Positions 1 to 11,230 of a DNA stretch of 64,000 bases are shown here, one piece after another. The translations under genes were made by a program, and so were the position numbers. The notes below the pieces were generated by a model. The model was not told the origin of the DNA. It made no database searches and saw only the letters and a list, made by a program, of their open reading frames with translations. Each line of letters opens with the position of its first letter. Position 1 is the first letter of the stretch. Source of the DNA: Cladorhizidae sp. MBARI D1340-BT2 (Eukaryota; Porifera; Demospongiae; Poecilosclerida; Cladorhizidae); the NCBI GenBank assembly GCA_028752905.1, contig JAQNBH010000014.1, forward strand, positions 21,485,990-21,549,989. Reading direction: 5' to 3'.

Positions 1-445
1 TTTGCGGAGAACTAAGTTGGACTGTTGATTTACATTCCTTAAGACATTATCTTCAAAATAAGCTTCTATACACTTTCAGAAATGGTGGGGAACTCTTGCT
101 AGAGGGCGTTTTTCAAAATGGCCGCCATGGAAACCGATTTTTTTTGGCAGTTTTTGCCATTTTTCATCCCTAAAGCATTTATTATGAGGTTTTTTGGAGC
201 ATCTCAACTTACCTGTCACACTTCTGGAGATTCACCGAATCCCAGAAAATGCCCAAAATATGTAATTAAAACAAAATTGAGTGAATTACAATGATGCATA
301 ATTAACATACAGTGCTACAAATGGTACTACAGATTTCCACAGCTTCATTGCAATCTTCTTACGCAAATATGAGATGTCACATAATTACAATGTTAATGTC
401 TATTCACATATGCACACGTGTCACTCCTCAGTTGTTATCCTATGC
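1..445 (+). repeat. Left terminal inverted repeat of Academ-like element
   Basis: Reverse complement of 5523-5867. The outer part, about 1-290, aligns nearly gap-free. An inner block at 390-445 (TTCACATATGCACAC) also matches but is spaced differently because the left arm is longer. It begins TTTGCGGAGAACTAAG. Confidence 0.88.
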
Positions 446-534
446 TTCATCACTGTCATCAGAATCTGCCGAATAATCAGAATCAGAATCTGTTTCATTG
501 TCTCGCACTGGTACATCTTGTTCGTAGTCTCGCG

Positions 535-2432
535 TTAGTACATATTGTTCGTATGGTATAGAACTGAGAGATCTTCAGGCATCATGGGTTTAGAGTGAAT
601 TACCGGAACAATGGTTTCTAACATGTCTTTCTTCCACCCATGTTCCAATGGCGAAGGAGGCGGGTCAGGGTCCGTATAATTTTTGAAAACCCTAACTTGA
701 TAATTGGCTCTTGAAATATGGAAGGATAGGGAGTCGGAATCTGGTGGAAGTCTTGATGTATGCTTTTTCTTCATTGCATTCCATTTATTAGCTCGTACCT
801 TTCCAACCTGCTTTTCACCATAGATGTAATGCAAGGTGAAGGATTGCAGCTTCTGAACTAGTGCATTATTAGCATTAGCAGGAAGGTGACTGCCTAGCTG
901 GGACAAGAGAGATCGGGCTTCAGGAGAGCTTGTTCCTGCGGAGAATAGTGAGGTTTTCCCATGGCCACAAAATCCAGACACACTATCCGCTCCTGTGAAG
1001 ATATACAACTGAAGGATACCTCTTGCATGCAAAGCTTGCTGCACTCATAAACTTTTCCCTTCTTGTATAAATATAACGGAGCTGCCAATTCATGGGAAAC
1101 ACGGGCAGCCAGTACTACCACGTCAGTATCTTCAGCATTGATTATAATAGCCGCATCAGAGTCGTTTTCACTTAGAAAGTGTGCATGGAAAAAAATCCTG
1201 GAATCAGCCTCATGTTGATGGCATTCTAACTCTAACAACTCTGCGTTGGTTCTCAAATTGTAGCTCTTTTCCTTCATGGTGTACACAAAATTTGTATCTC
1301 CATGTTTGAGGACGAGACGTTTGAATTCCTGAAAAAGGAATTCTTGTAGGCGAATTTTGTTTTGTTGATTGTTGAAAAATTTACCAAGCTCTCATGTAGA
1401 AGGGAGCTCACTGTCAGCTTTGATGAAGAAATTCTTACAGCCACCAATAAATGCACCAGCTCTTCTCTGGTGTTCACTATCCTTTATGGTGTTGATGAGA
1501 TCATAACGGTCGTTTATGAAATGAAACTCTCTAGCTTCTTTGTGTCTATTAACTGCCATGTTGAATATCTTCTCAGCATAGTTGCGCCATGTGTATTGCC
1601 TACCATCACACGTTTCTCTGTCTTCCTTCGATGGAGTTACTGAGCGCCATATACAACCCATGTCAATGATAACCCTTTGAGCCCGTCGAGAAGGATTCTG
1701 GACTTCCACAAAAGACATCTTGTCCTGAAGCTTTGCTTTTACAACCTTTCTCATGGTTCCATTTGGATTGAAAATAGCCAATGGCTTATTTGTCAAATGG
1801 TACTCCATAACTATTCCCAGCTCCAGTTTTGAATGCTGAGTGACTTTGATCAAATTTGCCATCGCCTGATTGTCCATCTCCATGCCCATGTTGTACGAGG
1901 ATGTTGTTGTGGACGGGGAATGTAAGAAGGTAAGTCGTTTGTACTTCTTGATCGGATCCATCAAAGGCTTTTCATTTGAAAGAATGCGCTGCTTATAGAA
2001 ATCACAAGCAATCTTTTCACCATCAGCATTGGCGGACATGAAATCATGCACCATGTCTGGAGAGGCAAGTTTTCCAGATTGGAGAGACTGTAGGGTGTTG
2101 TTGGAAGGATCAAATGGGTCACAGCTCCACTCGTCAATGCATGTGTTCATATCTTGGACAGCTTTCTCGTCCTTAGATATCCGAGCCTTTGTATTTTCAT
2201 GGTGAACTTCCCATTCCTGGCAATTGGTGATTGAAGTCAGTGTGCTGTGTGCAGCAGAAATGTAGTTGGCAGTATGGATGTGAGTATGAACCATTGCGGC
2301 ATTCTTTGTGAATTTTTTCCAACCGGATTTCAACTTGCTCCCTCTATTCATCTTAATCTCAATTGTTTGGTCTAGGGGAAGTCCAGAGAAAGGTTTCCCA
2401 GTCAAAAAAAAGGCGAAATGGCCAGCTTGCAT
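535..2432 (-). CDS. Academ-like transposase, C-terminal FEN1/XPG-like nuclease half
   Basis: Open from 2432 to 1392, then continuing in another frame from about 1390 to 1050 and a third from 1044 to 535. The order of acidic motifs matches flap/XPG nucleases: IIDMG (first Asp, ~1655), a DRYDL..IK..EHQRR segment (~1500-1435) like the second Asp plus Lys/Arg block of FEN1, QHEADSR (~1215), DTDVVVLA (~1120) and FTGADSVSGF (~985), corresponding to the GxD of helix-hairpin-helix nucleases. Upstream, LTGKPFSGLPLDQTIE (~2400) is a family-typical block shared with relatives in cnidarians and sponges. The two frame changes near 1390 and 1045 may be short introns, but simple indels are likelier, so this copy may not be autonomous. 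Nuclease activity is inferred from motif order alone. Confidence 0.65.
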
Positions 2433-2540
2433 ATGAGCAGTCTCTTCCTTTCACAAGCTCTTCATACTACTCCAGTAAAGAGGTAAAGTAGCGGGAATAG
2501 TGGGTGTAATCATAAATAGTCACCCATGGCTGCATTAATC

Positions 2541-5229
2541 TCAGTGAATGGAGATAACCAACCCAGTCTTGACAGCGTATTGAATGGTAGTTGAGAAGAA
2601 GGATCTCCACCATTTCCATGTAGGACATCCAGTACATACCCATGTCAGACTTGGAGTCAGTGCTCTCTCTCTACAGGTGGACTGTACCAAGTTATGGAAT
2701 TCTAGGTTGACAAGAATTTCTCTAGCAACACGCTTCCATTCCACTTGATCTCCTTCAGATTTCCTCAAAATCCCAATCTTGTCCATGAGATTAGAGCTCA
2801 TTGTGACAGTCTCCAAACAGCGTCGGACTAAGCGCCTGGCAAACATCTCATATGTCAGTTTGTGGACCGTAAGTACCGTACATAATGTTTCCCCTTCAAA
2901 GCTTGATCCACTGATCCAGCTTCTATCACACCAGCAGCTACAAGCAGATCATCTTATCCTGATCCCTGAAATTGTTTGTAGATTGTTCCGATGTATGTAC
3001 ATTCGATATATGGAATGCACCAAAAAGGTATTACCTTCTGGTATCGCTCTGGATGTTCATTCTTGATTTCCATGATCAGTGCATATACTGGCTGGTCCCC
3101 AGTAAGGCTCATGAAAGGCAATGCTTTAAGCTGAATGATGTCCACACATCTATCCATTGATTCTTTGACCGTGGATTTGTTGGGTGGTGATGGGAATGTG
3201 AGATGATAATATACCTTTTTCTTCATCATAGGATCACTGAGTGTTGAATAGAAACCTGAATGGTTGATCTTTGCCAGATTTATCAATTCTCACCATTGCA
3301 TGGAGAAAACATCTATTTCTTTGCATCAAGGTGTCACCTGTTAGCGAAAAATTTATATCCATTGGCTTAGGGTTGCCACACTTTATGGTTTTGTATGGCA
3401 GTACCCTCGTCTTCTCTATGTGAAGAGAATGCCGGATTGCAGCATCAGGTATGGTTAGCTTGTTCCTAAGACATCTATCCGTCGAATTATATCCTCTGGT
3501 TGGAGTAACTGCATGTTGGTAACATGAGTGGTGTTTCCACCTGGAAATAGTAAATAACACACATGGTAATACTTCACACATGGTAATACTTTTACGGCAT
3601 GTTAATTAATACTGATTCCAGTTAGTTAGAATCCTACCGGTCAGAGTGTCTTCTCTGAAGTCATCGTTATCTATCTGTGCAGCTCCTGGAAGCCCATCTG
3701 CTATTTCTGCTGGGCAGACTGGATTCTGTAGCAGAAAATATCATAAACAATTAGTCTCTATAAGCGAAATGTCTTTGTTGGGAACGTGAGACATACCTCT
3801 TTTGTGTTGTGAGCCGTCCATGCAGCGTATAAGTCCAGGGTGTCCTTATATGAGATTGTAACACCGTTGAGTATATTTATTAGCTCCTTACATCGGGTCA
3901 TTCCATGGATAGTGATTGCCTATATAAATGCAAACACAACTTTTAAAAGTTAAGCACTTAAAATAAACCTGTAGGTGTGTTCGTTTTCTGGTAATGTGTG
4001 AGAGAAGTAAATCACTCAGCATGCAGATTTGAGGATCGTTACAGCTTCCTGTGAAATCGTGCTGATTTGGGTCTTGTAGCCAAGTTAGAAATTTTCTGAG
4101 TTCCATTGAAGGTTCACCACACTCATTCATATGGTCTGGATGAGGGGACCATGCAGGCAATGACATCTCTGCTGCTTTGTCTCGCAATCACTTTTCAACT
4201 ATTTGGACTAACTTGTCGTCTGGTATGCCCTACTGGTTGATGGCAGCTTCAATATGTGCCTGCCGTGGATTTATCATAGACAATGAGTGATTGGTTCCGA
4301 GGGAAACGAGTGTGGAATCCAAGATCCTTGAAATGTCCTTCGAGCAATCTTTTCAAGTTAGACCCATTTCCACATTTCGGAAAATTAAAATTGTCCAGCA
4401 TTCTGTCATAATCAGACAGAAGGCCTGACAGCGTTCTTGGCTCACAATCGTCAAAAATGCAGGATTCCACATGGGAAAAAAGCATTTCATCAACTTCCTG
4501 TTTTCAAATATTCTGGATATGAATGTCTTCAGATGGATTAACCTCTTTGTAGGACATCATGATAAATTTGTCCCAGCACGATTTGTGATAACGTACCTCC
4601 TTGGCACAAAAGTCATCACTTTCACCAATGAATGCCAGAATTCTGGTTCGCATGACTTCATCTTGTAGAAGCACAGTGGCTGCCTTAAACTGATTCCAGG
4701 CACGTTTCTGTGAGAGAATGAGAATATAAAAAAAGACAATACGCAATTTCATGGTGTCATCTAATTTGGTTAGACATTATAAACTACAAATATATTTACC
4801 TACACATTTAACACACCTGAGTCATCAAGCACAGGCGCCCCTTTGAGCGATCTGGGTGACGAGTGTCGCTGGATTTGAAACACCAAATGCATACATGTTT
4901 ATCATGTATTGGCCCAGTTGTTGCACGTGTTGTCAGGCTACATGGCACATCTTGGGCTCTGGTTGAGTCTTGCTGCTCCTCTTTCTGCCTTGTCTTGTCT
5001 TTGCGCCGCATGGCCTGATGATTCCTCCGTTTATCTGCAATTTTTATTTTGCATGCTTTGTGCATGAACACAAAGCATGCCTTGGACCAGCAATCCAATT
5101 TACTACATTAAATATACTCCCAAATGTATCCAAATTCACCCAGGCTTTGGCAGTCACTCTCAAATTATCCCAAGATACGGAATCTTTTATTTCGAGCAAA
5201 TCGTCTTCTCTGTCCTCTTGCTCACACAA
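2541..5229 (-). CDS. Academ-like transposase, N-terminal half (several exons)
   Basis: Minus-strand exons visible as open segments near 5229-5044, 5098-4808, 4752-4504, 4485-4249, 4187-3888, 3900-3640, 3545-3234, 3286-2954 and 2846-2541. The N-terminal part has a Cys-rich zinc-binding stretch (CIWCF near 4900). It is followed by the family-typical blocks VLLQDE and RYHKSCWDKF (about 4580-4680) and a GDQPVYAL block near 3110 that matches VDQPLYA in the second copy. Separations between segments have plausible GT..AG borders, for example around 3545-3640, where reading resumes with TTHVTNMQLLQPEDI. The expected role is the DNA-binding and transposase part of a nuclear protein of roughly 1,400 residues. 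The exact exon borders are inferred, and catalytic DDE residues were not assigned with certainty. Confidence 0.6.
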
Positions 5230-5522
5230 TACAAACAGTTCGTTATTTCCTCTTGCGGCTATCCTCCTCTGATAGTGGCGTCAAGAGTGGCTTTGATGCT
5301 TCCTGGTCATTCATTATTTGAACTAATCATTGCAATGAAAGATTCAGTATGGCTCCTGTAGCTTTTATACCCAGTCCTAGTGTTCTAAATATATTATTAC
5401 ACAGTAGGGAACAATCTAGATCTATCACATTAGCTATCACTCTAACAGTTATTATACATGGTCAGTTTTCACATGCCACATTTAGTTTATTTTACCATAT
5501 CCAACGTTGCGCATAATGACCA

Positions 5523-5867
5523 AAATTAATGTAGGATGATGACTGAAGAGACACATGTGTGCATATGTGAATAGCCATAAGGTATTTATGCGTAATTGTA
5601 ATTCACCCAATTATAGATATTTTGAGCATTTCTGGGATTCTGTGAATCTCAGAAGTTTGACAGGTCGCTGAGATGCACAAAAACCTCAGAGTAAATGTTT
5701 TAGGTGAGTATGGCAAAAACTGCAAAGCATTGTGTTTCCATGGCAGCCATTTTGAAAAACGCCCTCTAGCGAGAGTTCCCCACCATTTCTGAAAGTGTAT
5801 AGAAGCTTATTTTGAAGATAATGTCTTAAGGAATGTAAATCAACAGTCCAACTTAGTTCTCCGCAAA
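5523..5867 (-). repeat. Right terminal inverted repeat of Academ-like element
   Basis: Inverted copy of the window start, ending CTTAGTTCTCCGCAAA at 5867. The next bases, TTATTTTCGGG, are the right flank. Any target duplication should lie immediately after 5867 and immediately before position 1. Confidence 0.88.
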
Positions 5868-7393
5868 TTATTTTCGGGACCCCAATATGGTAACCCCACT
5901 ATAGCCACTATAAAACATACATAGCTTTAATTACAGGATCGAAATGTAATTAGCTAGCCAGGTGATGTGGTTTCTCAGACCAAGATCTCCAGCTTCTGGT
6001 CTAAAGTGATCTATGTGAGTATCAGATTTGCCATAGTAATAGGTTTTACCAGTACCATGTCAAATTGACGTCCCCATGTCAAAGAAGCCCCACCCACCCC
6101 CTCTTCCCCTACCCTATTATGGGGCTCCATGTTTACAGTAGGGATCATCAAAGAGCGGGACTAAACCAATTATGACATATAGGTTCATAACAAACAGGTT
6201 TCAACCTGGACAATAATTACATGTACCGGGGTTAAGAGAGATAGAGAGAGCAGTTATAATGGTGCTGTCATTAATATAGCAATATATTATCTTTCCAAGT
6301 GATTTCTATCCTCGCATAGAGTAGATGGAAATTACTATTTTGGTAGCTTTATCAAGCAAGGCGTAATTGTGTCTTAGTAACAACTGGGAACTGTTTCGAT
6401 GCTAGAGACGGTATATGTTTGATAGTGGTAATATTACTGATTTCGATGTAGTGAAGTTTGTCTTTTGAACTCTAACTTCAAGGTCACTCTGTAACCTTGG
6501 CTAATTCTCTTTTGTTAATTTCCCTTGTTTTTCTTGGAAGTGAGTGTCTTAGGAATTGTGAGAAACAGTCAATTCTAAGAGTTTTAGGATGGATGATCAC
6601 AATGGCTGCTCAGAAAGATGTTGGTAGTATTTCATAGGAAATAGTTGCATGCGGGCTACTGGCTCTGTGCCTTGATGAATATGGTTGTCTATTGTAGCGC
6701 GACATTATCCCCTTTACTAGACACAGTAGTATGCTGTCATGCCTCCTTGTGAATCTCCTTTGTTGTTAAGCCATTCAGAATGCTTCCACCGCTTTAAGGT
6801 TGGAGTTGTACCGTAGTAAAGTTGTCAGGGGCCACATGCAGGATGAAGGACAGTTTCTGCAACTGGAAGACTATCCATAATCCTGTTCCATACCTTGTTT
6901 TCCTTTTCTAAGATGCTAACCATTCCAAACTGTTTCTGAACCAAAAATGTATCAACCAAAAAATTTGCTGATGTTTGTGAATTTCTCTGGTGGCCTTTGA
7001 GAGGGTCTTTCTGTTTATAGTGCTAACAAGTGTATCATCATATTTATGAAGGATTTTTCCAATGGAAGGATCTCATTCTGCCTCATGAATGGATTAGTAT
7101 ATATGTATATATATATTTAGATGCAATTTCATCGATCAGGAGGTTTGGTGTAAAAGTGAACAGGCGAAGTGCATTTAGGTAAGCCAGACGGTATGTGTTA
7201 ACGGGGATGTCTAGGACTGACAGATAGTGGATGATCACAGCAGTCACTGTCCTAATAAGGCCAACCATGATTTCACTGGCTTTATGGCCTTCACATTCAC
7301 CTTATTGGCTGTGACACAACTGAGAGATGATAGTGTAGACTTGCGACAAAGAAACTTATCTTCTGCAAATCCAGACCCTCTACTGTATTCTCC
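5868..7393. other. Intergenic, no confident feature
   Basis: About 1.5 kb between the Academ-like element and the LTR retrotransposon. Short minus-strand frames between 6500 and 7390 give phrases that faintly resemble LINE tail regions (for example RRHDSIL near 6750), but they are too broken to call. An (AT)n patch lies near 7095-7120. Confidence 0.5.
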
Positions 7394-7789
7394 TGTTATG
7401 CCACAGCCCTTGCTAATTGTAGTAACTGGCCTGAAGGGCAGTAGCCTAACCTACTAGTTCAAGTCTTCAGTAGTTAATAACAACGTAATCTTACAATCTC
7501 ACTTCAGTACAGTATATCTCAAAAACTCTACTACTCAGTGCCTAGCCTGGTGCCCTTAATTAGGCTGCCAGGCCCAGCTCACATGACCAAATATGGGTAA
7601 GTACAATAACCTTGCTGATGTGGTTGTCCAATCATATGCTAGCATGCGTGTATGTGTATGTGTTCAGTAATCAGCGTCATGGAGTTCATAAGCCTGAGAT
7701 GTCTGCTTTAAGGGCTCATTAGCACCTTGGGTAGAGAGTCACACCTTGCCATGTCAAGGTTGTCACTCTGTTGGGGCCGGGCCTCAACA
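7394..7789 (-). repeat. 3' LTR of Gmr1-like element
   Basis: 396 bp. It reads TGTTATGCC...CTCAACA on the plus strand, hence TGTTGAGG...GGCATAACA in element orientation, with the usual TG..CA ends. It differs from the other LTR at about eight substitutions and no indels. TCTCC lies immediately outside at 7389-7393. Confidence 0.95.
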
Positions 7790-8967
7790 TCCCCCTCCCC
7801 TTCTTGAGATCTCTGCTCGTCAGTCCAGCGTTGTCGCGACAATCCATCCGCGTTGGCATTGGCGGAACCAGGCCTGTAAACTATGTCGAACTGAAAGGGC
7901 TGTATGGTCAGGGCCCACCTCATCAGGCGTCCGTTTCCATTTCTCATGGTGTGGAGGTAGGTGAGGGCTCTGTGGTCTGTCTGGATGGTGGAACTCCGAC
8001 CTAGCAAGTATGCTTCGAAGTGTTTCAGTGCTGCTACTATTGCCAGACATTCTTTTTCCACCGTAGCATATTTTGACTCTCTTGGCAGTAGCTTGCGGGA
8101 GTAATACGCCACAGGTCGCTCCACATTCTCCTGGTCGTGTTGACTCAGTACTGCCCCAATCCCGCAATCTGATGCGTCCGTTTGCAGTAGGAAGGGTTGG
8201 CTGTAATCTGGGCTTGTCAAGATTGGCTTGCTGGTAAGTCCATTCTTCAGTGTTTGGAAAGCCTCTTGGCATTCGGGTGTCCATTGAACCTTGGTTGGTG
8301 CTGCAGACTTTGTCAGATCTGACAGGCAGGCAGCTATCCCGCTGAACGACGGCAGGAAACACCTGTAGTAGCCTGCCAGATCTAAGAATGCTCGGACATC
8401 ATGCTTAGTCTGTGGTTGTGCAAACTGCTGGATATCCTTCACTTTGGCTAGCTCAGGGGCTATCTGTCCCAAGCCAACAACGTGTCCCAGATAGGTACAG
8501 GAGGCCATTCCCAACTGACACTTCTTCTTTTTGATAGTCAGGCCCTCCTCCCCCAGTCGCTGTATCACTGTCGTCAGGTGAAGGAGGTGGTCGTCCCAGT
8601 CCTTACTAAATACGACAATGTCATCCAGGTAAGCTGCTGTGAAGCTTTGGAGGTTGTCTAGCACTCCATCCATTAGCCGTTGGAAGGTGGTGGGGGCCCC
8701 ATTCAATCCAAATGGCATGGTTTTGAACCTGTATTTGCCATATGGTGAAACAAAAGCCGTCTTGTCCCGGTCTTCGGGTCTGACTGGTACTTGGTAGTAC
8801 CCTTTTGATAAGTCTAGTGTTGACAAATACGAGGCCTTCCCCAGCTTGTCCTCAATCCTCGGCATCTGGTAAGGGTCAGCTGTCGTTACAGAGTTGAGTT
8901 TCCTGTAATCAATACAGAGCCGGAGGGTGCCATCCTTTTTAGCCACAGTCACTATGGGAGAAGCCAT
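7708..8967 (-). pseudogene. Gmr1-like pol: reverse transcriptase and RNase H
   Basis: 419 codons. RT blocks in order: MASPIVTVAKKDGTLR, LCIDYRKLN, STLDLSKGYYQV (first catalytic Asp), MPFGLNGAPTTFQRLM, and the catalytic AAYLDDIVVFS (~8620). The RNase H domain follows with LQTDASDCGIGAVLSQ (~8190), ATVEKECLAIV and IQTDHRALTYL (~7980). The join to the upstream frame near 8960 has lost roughly twenty residues ahead of the first RT block, which also shifts the frame, so this copy cannot make a full polymerase. The C-terminus ends shortly inside the 3' LTR, at 7708, as in several Gypsy elements. Confidence 0.92.
7791..7807 (-). promoter_or_regulatory. Polypurine tract
   Basis: On the minus strand AAGAAGGGGAGGGGG immediately precedes the 3' LTR, the position of the plus-strand primer in LTR retroelements. 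Confidence 0.8.
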
Positions 8968-10128
8968 CCAAGTCCAGCATAGCCTTTATCTCCTTCCTGA
9001 CCTGCTCCTCCCAAGCTTTAGGGATCCTATAAGGGGGTAGGCGAAACGGTATTGCCCCTCCGGTGTTGATTGTATGCTCGACTGTTGCAGTCCGTCCTGG
9101 TCTGTCAGAGAAAATCATTGGTCGACTGTCCATGAGCTCAATCAGTAATTTCTGCTGTTCAACCGACAGCTGTGTCCCTAGGGTTGGTGCTCCCGTCTCT
9201 GTTGTGTCGATGGTGATGATGTCGTCTTCAGTTTCTGAGTCACCATTAGGCACTACTGCTGACAGCACTGATGCTACTGGTGAATGCCATGGCTTCATCA
9301 TGTTCACATGAAAGGTTCTTCGTCTCTTCCATCTGTCGACCATGTCAATATCGTAGGTTACTGGTGATACTCTGGTTAAGACTGTGTATGGCCCCTGCCA
9401 CTGTGCCATGAGCTTGCTTGCTCCAGAGGGCATCAGAACCAGGACCTGGTCTCCTCCCTCAAAACTCCTGTGTCGAGCGTCTCTGTCGTACCACACTTTT
9501 GTGTGTTCTTTTTTTCCAGTCTGGTTATATCCCATGCAAGGTCCCTCATCTGGTCGAGTCTGTTCCTCATCTCCAGGACAAAGGAAACCACTGACTCCGA
9601 TCTAGTTGGTCCGGCCACCCAAGACTCCTTCAACACGTCTAAAGGTCCTCGAACATATCTGCCAAAAAGTAGCTCAAATGGGGAGAAGCCCGTGCTAGCA
9701 TGCGGCACCTCCCTGTATGCAAATAAGAAGTAAGGTAACAAAGTATCCCACTCCCTCTTATCACCTCTGATCTTTCTTATCATCTGCTTGAGCGTGCCAT
9801 GGAACCGCTCCACTGCCCCGTTTGTCTGTGGATGGTATGGCGAGGTCTTGAGGTGCTTCACTCCAAGGAGACGGTACAACTCTTCCATGAGTGCAGACAG
9901 AAAGTTTGACCCTTGGTCAGTCAGAATTTCCTGGGGTACTCCAACCCTGGAAAAAATGCTCATCAAAGCCTCTGCCACTGTCGGAGCGTCTGTCTTTCGG
10001 AGGGGTATTGCCTCAGGGTATTTTGTCCCATAGTCCATGAGAGTTAGTATGTACATATTCCCGCTCTTCGTTCTCGGCAGGGGTCCAACAATGTTGATTG
10101 CCACCCGACTGAATGGCTCATCGATCAC
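8939..10128 (-). pseudogene. Gmr1-like pol: integrase core and C-terminal domain
   Basis: Integrase catalytic core with DDE signature: Asp in LTLMDYGTKYPEA (~10040), Asp in EILTDQGSNF (~9925) and Glu in NGAVERFHGTLKQ (~9815), followed by YREVPHASTGFSPFELLFG. The frame changes in an A-run near 9510. The second frame (from 9535) carries WYDRDARHRSFEGGDQVLVL and a C-terminal domain (MAQWQGPYTVL). It runs straight into the RT leader (VEHTINTGGAIPFRLPPYRIP, ~9070-9010). That direct join of integrase to RT within one reading segment confirms the domain order. Function: joining of cDNA ends to host DNA in the nucleus. Defective through the frameshift. Confidence 0.88.
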
Positions 10129-10165
10129 TGGGAGTGGTACAAGTGGAGCTTTGTTGTGGAATTTC

Positions 10166-11230
10166 TTAGCTGCCTTCTGGCACTCTCCACAACTCTTGCA
10201 GGCTTCTGCAACGTCCCGGTGGCCAGAAGAAACGCTGTAGTAGTCGTTGTGTCGTCCGCTTTTCTCCCAAGTGCCTTGCCATTGGAATGGAGTGGGCGAT
10301 CATAATTGCTTCTTGTCTCTTCTCCCTGGGCAGCATAAGCTGGCGAAGATCCCCGCCCAAGGGGTCATTGCTCATATGGTAGAGCAGACCTTCCTCTTGA
10401 AGGTAGCTGGAGTTCTCGTCTTCCAGCAGCTTCCATGCCACCTGAAGTGATGTGTCGGCATGCTGGGATGCCTTAAAGTCACCTGCTTCCTTCTCCCTGA
10501 TCGTGTCTGTGTCCAGGGTCTGTTGCTCTGCTGCCTGACGGGCTGCCTTCCTCTTCTGGCTTCTGGTCTGCCTAACTTTTGTGGAGGGCACAGCAAACAG
10601 ATTATCATCAAAGTTGAACACCCCACCTAATGTTTTGATATCGGCGCCAGAGGTACTTGTGGCTGAATCGTCTGCTTCCTGTTGGTCCTTCTGCTCGAGT
10701 CTGGATTGCCGGGTCTGTACTTCCAATACCTCCTTGGTAGCTTCCTCCTTCGCGGTAGCTGCCTTGATAAGTAGGGTGTTGAAAATTGGTAGGTCAGTTC
10801 CCAGGAGCACCTCCTCCTGGAGGCCCTTCGTCACCCCGACCTTGCTCCGAAAGGTCTGTCCATCCAGGCGGAGTGTTACCATGGCCATTGGGACTTGTAG
10901 CATCTGCCCACTCGCTACTCTGATAGTAAGGAGCTCCCCTGTGTATGCATCCCGTCTCACCACCTCCGAGTTGACCAGAGTGTGCTGTGCTCCAGAGTCC
11001 AGCTTCAATCTTGCCCGGAACACTCCATCCAATTCTCCTGCAACACAGTAGTCTTCTTTGCTCGGGATGCCAGTGACACATCTGTAAATCTTTTTGGGAC
11101 AGTTAGCTCCCATGTGCCCCCACTCCCTACAATTGAAACAAAGGGGGCCCTTGGCCTGGTCAAAATACTTAGCCAACTTGCCTTTCCTTGCTGACTCAGT
11201 TCCCTGGTTACTGTTGTTGTCCCTGGTCAA
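10166..11230 (-). pseudogene. Gmr1-like pol: zinc knuckle, protease and start of integrase
   Basis: 354 codons on the minus strand. Near the start is a CCHC knuckle (CFNCREWGHMGANC, ~11140). A retropepsin domain follows with the active site LDSGAQHTLV (~11000) and LLGTDLPI as the distal loop. After a charged linker, the integrase HHCC zinc domain begins (HSIPMARHLGEKRT, ~10290). Its Cys pair is present in the next frame (CKSCGEC, ~10200-10180), showing a one-base indel near 10225. Protease directly followed by integrase is the diagnostic rearrangement. The product would cut the polyprotein inside the particle. Confidence 0.85.

Larger units (their letters stand above)
1..5867 (-). mobile_element. 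Long-TIR DNA transposon, Academ-like (AcademX type)
   Basis: The first ~445 bases recur inverted at 5523-5867. The outer 130 bases of the two ends differ at only about two positions, so the copy is recent. The right end finishes in CCGCAAA at 5867. The left end coincides with the window edge, so the element could begin slightly earlier and the target duplication cannot be read. The interior is filled by one minus-strand gene (535-5229) that shares domain order with a second copy at 32479-39790. The mix of a large transposase with an FEN1/XPG-like nuclease recalls the AcademX group of the Academ superfamily; that assignment is from memory and not tested by a search. A TIR-bounded cut-and-paste element is well supported, the superfamily name less so. 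Confidence 0.8.

Noticed and set aside
6500..7390. Minus-strand phrases resembling LINE tail (RRHDSIL)
   Set aside because: Too many stops and no second motif in order; cannot be separated from chance.
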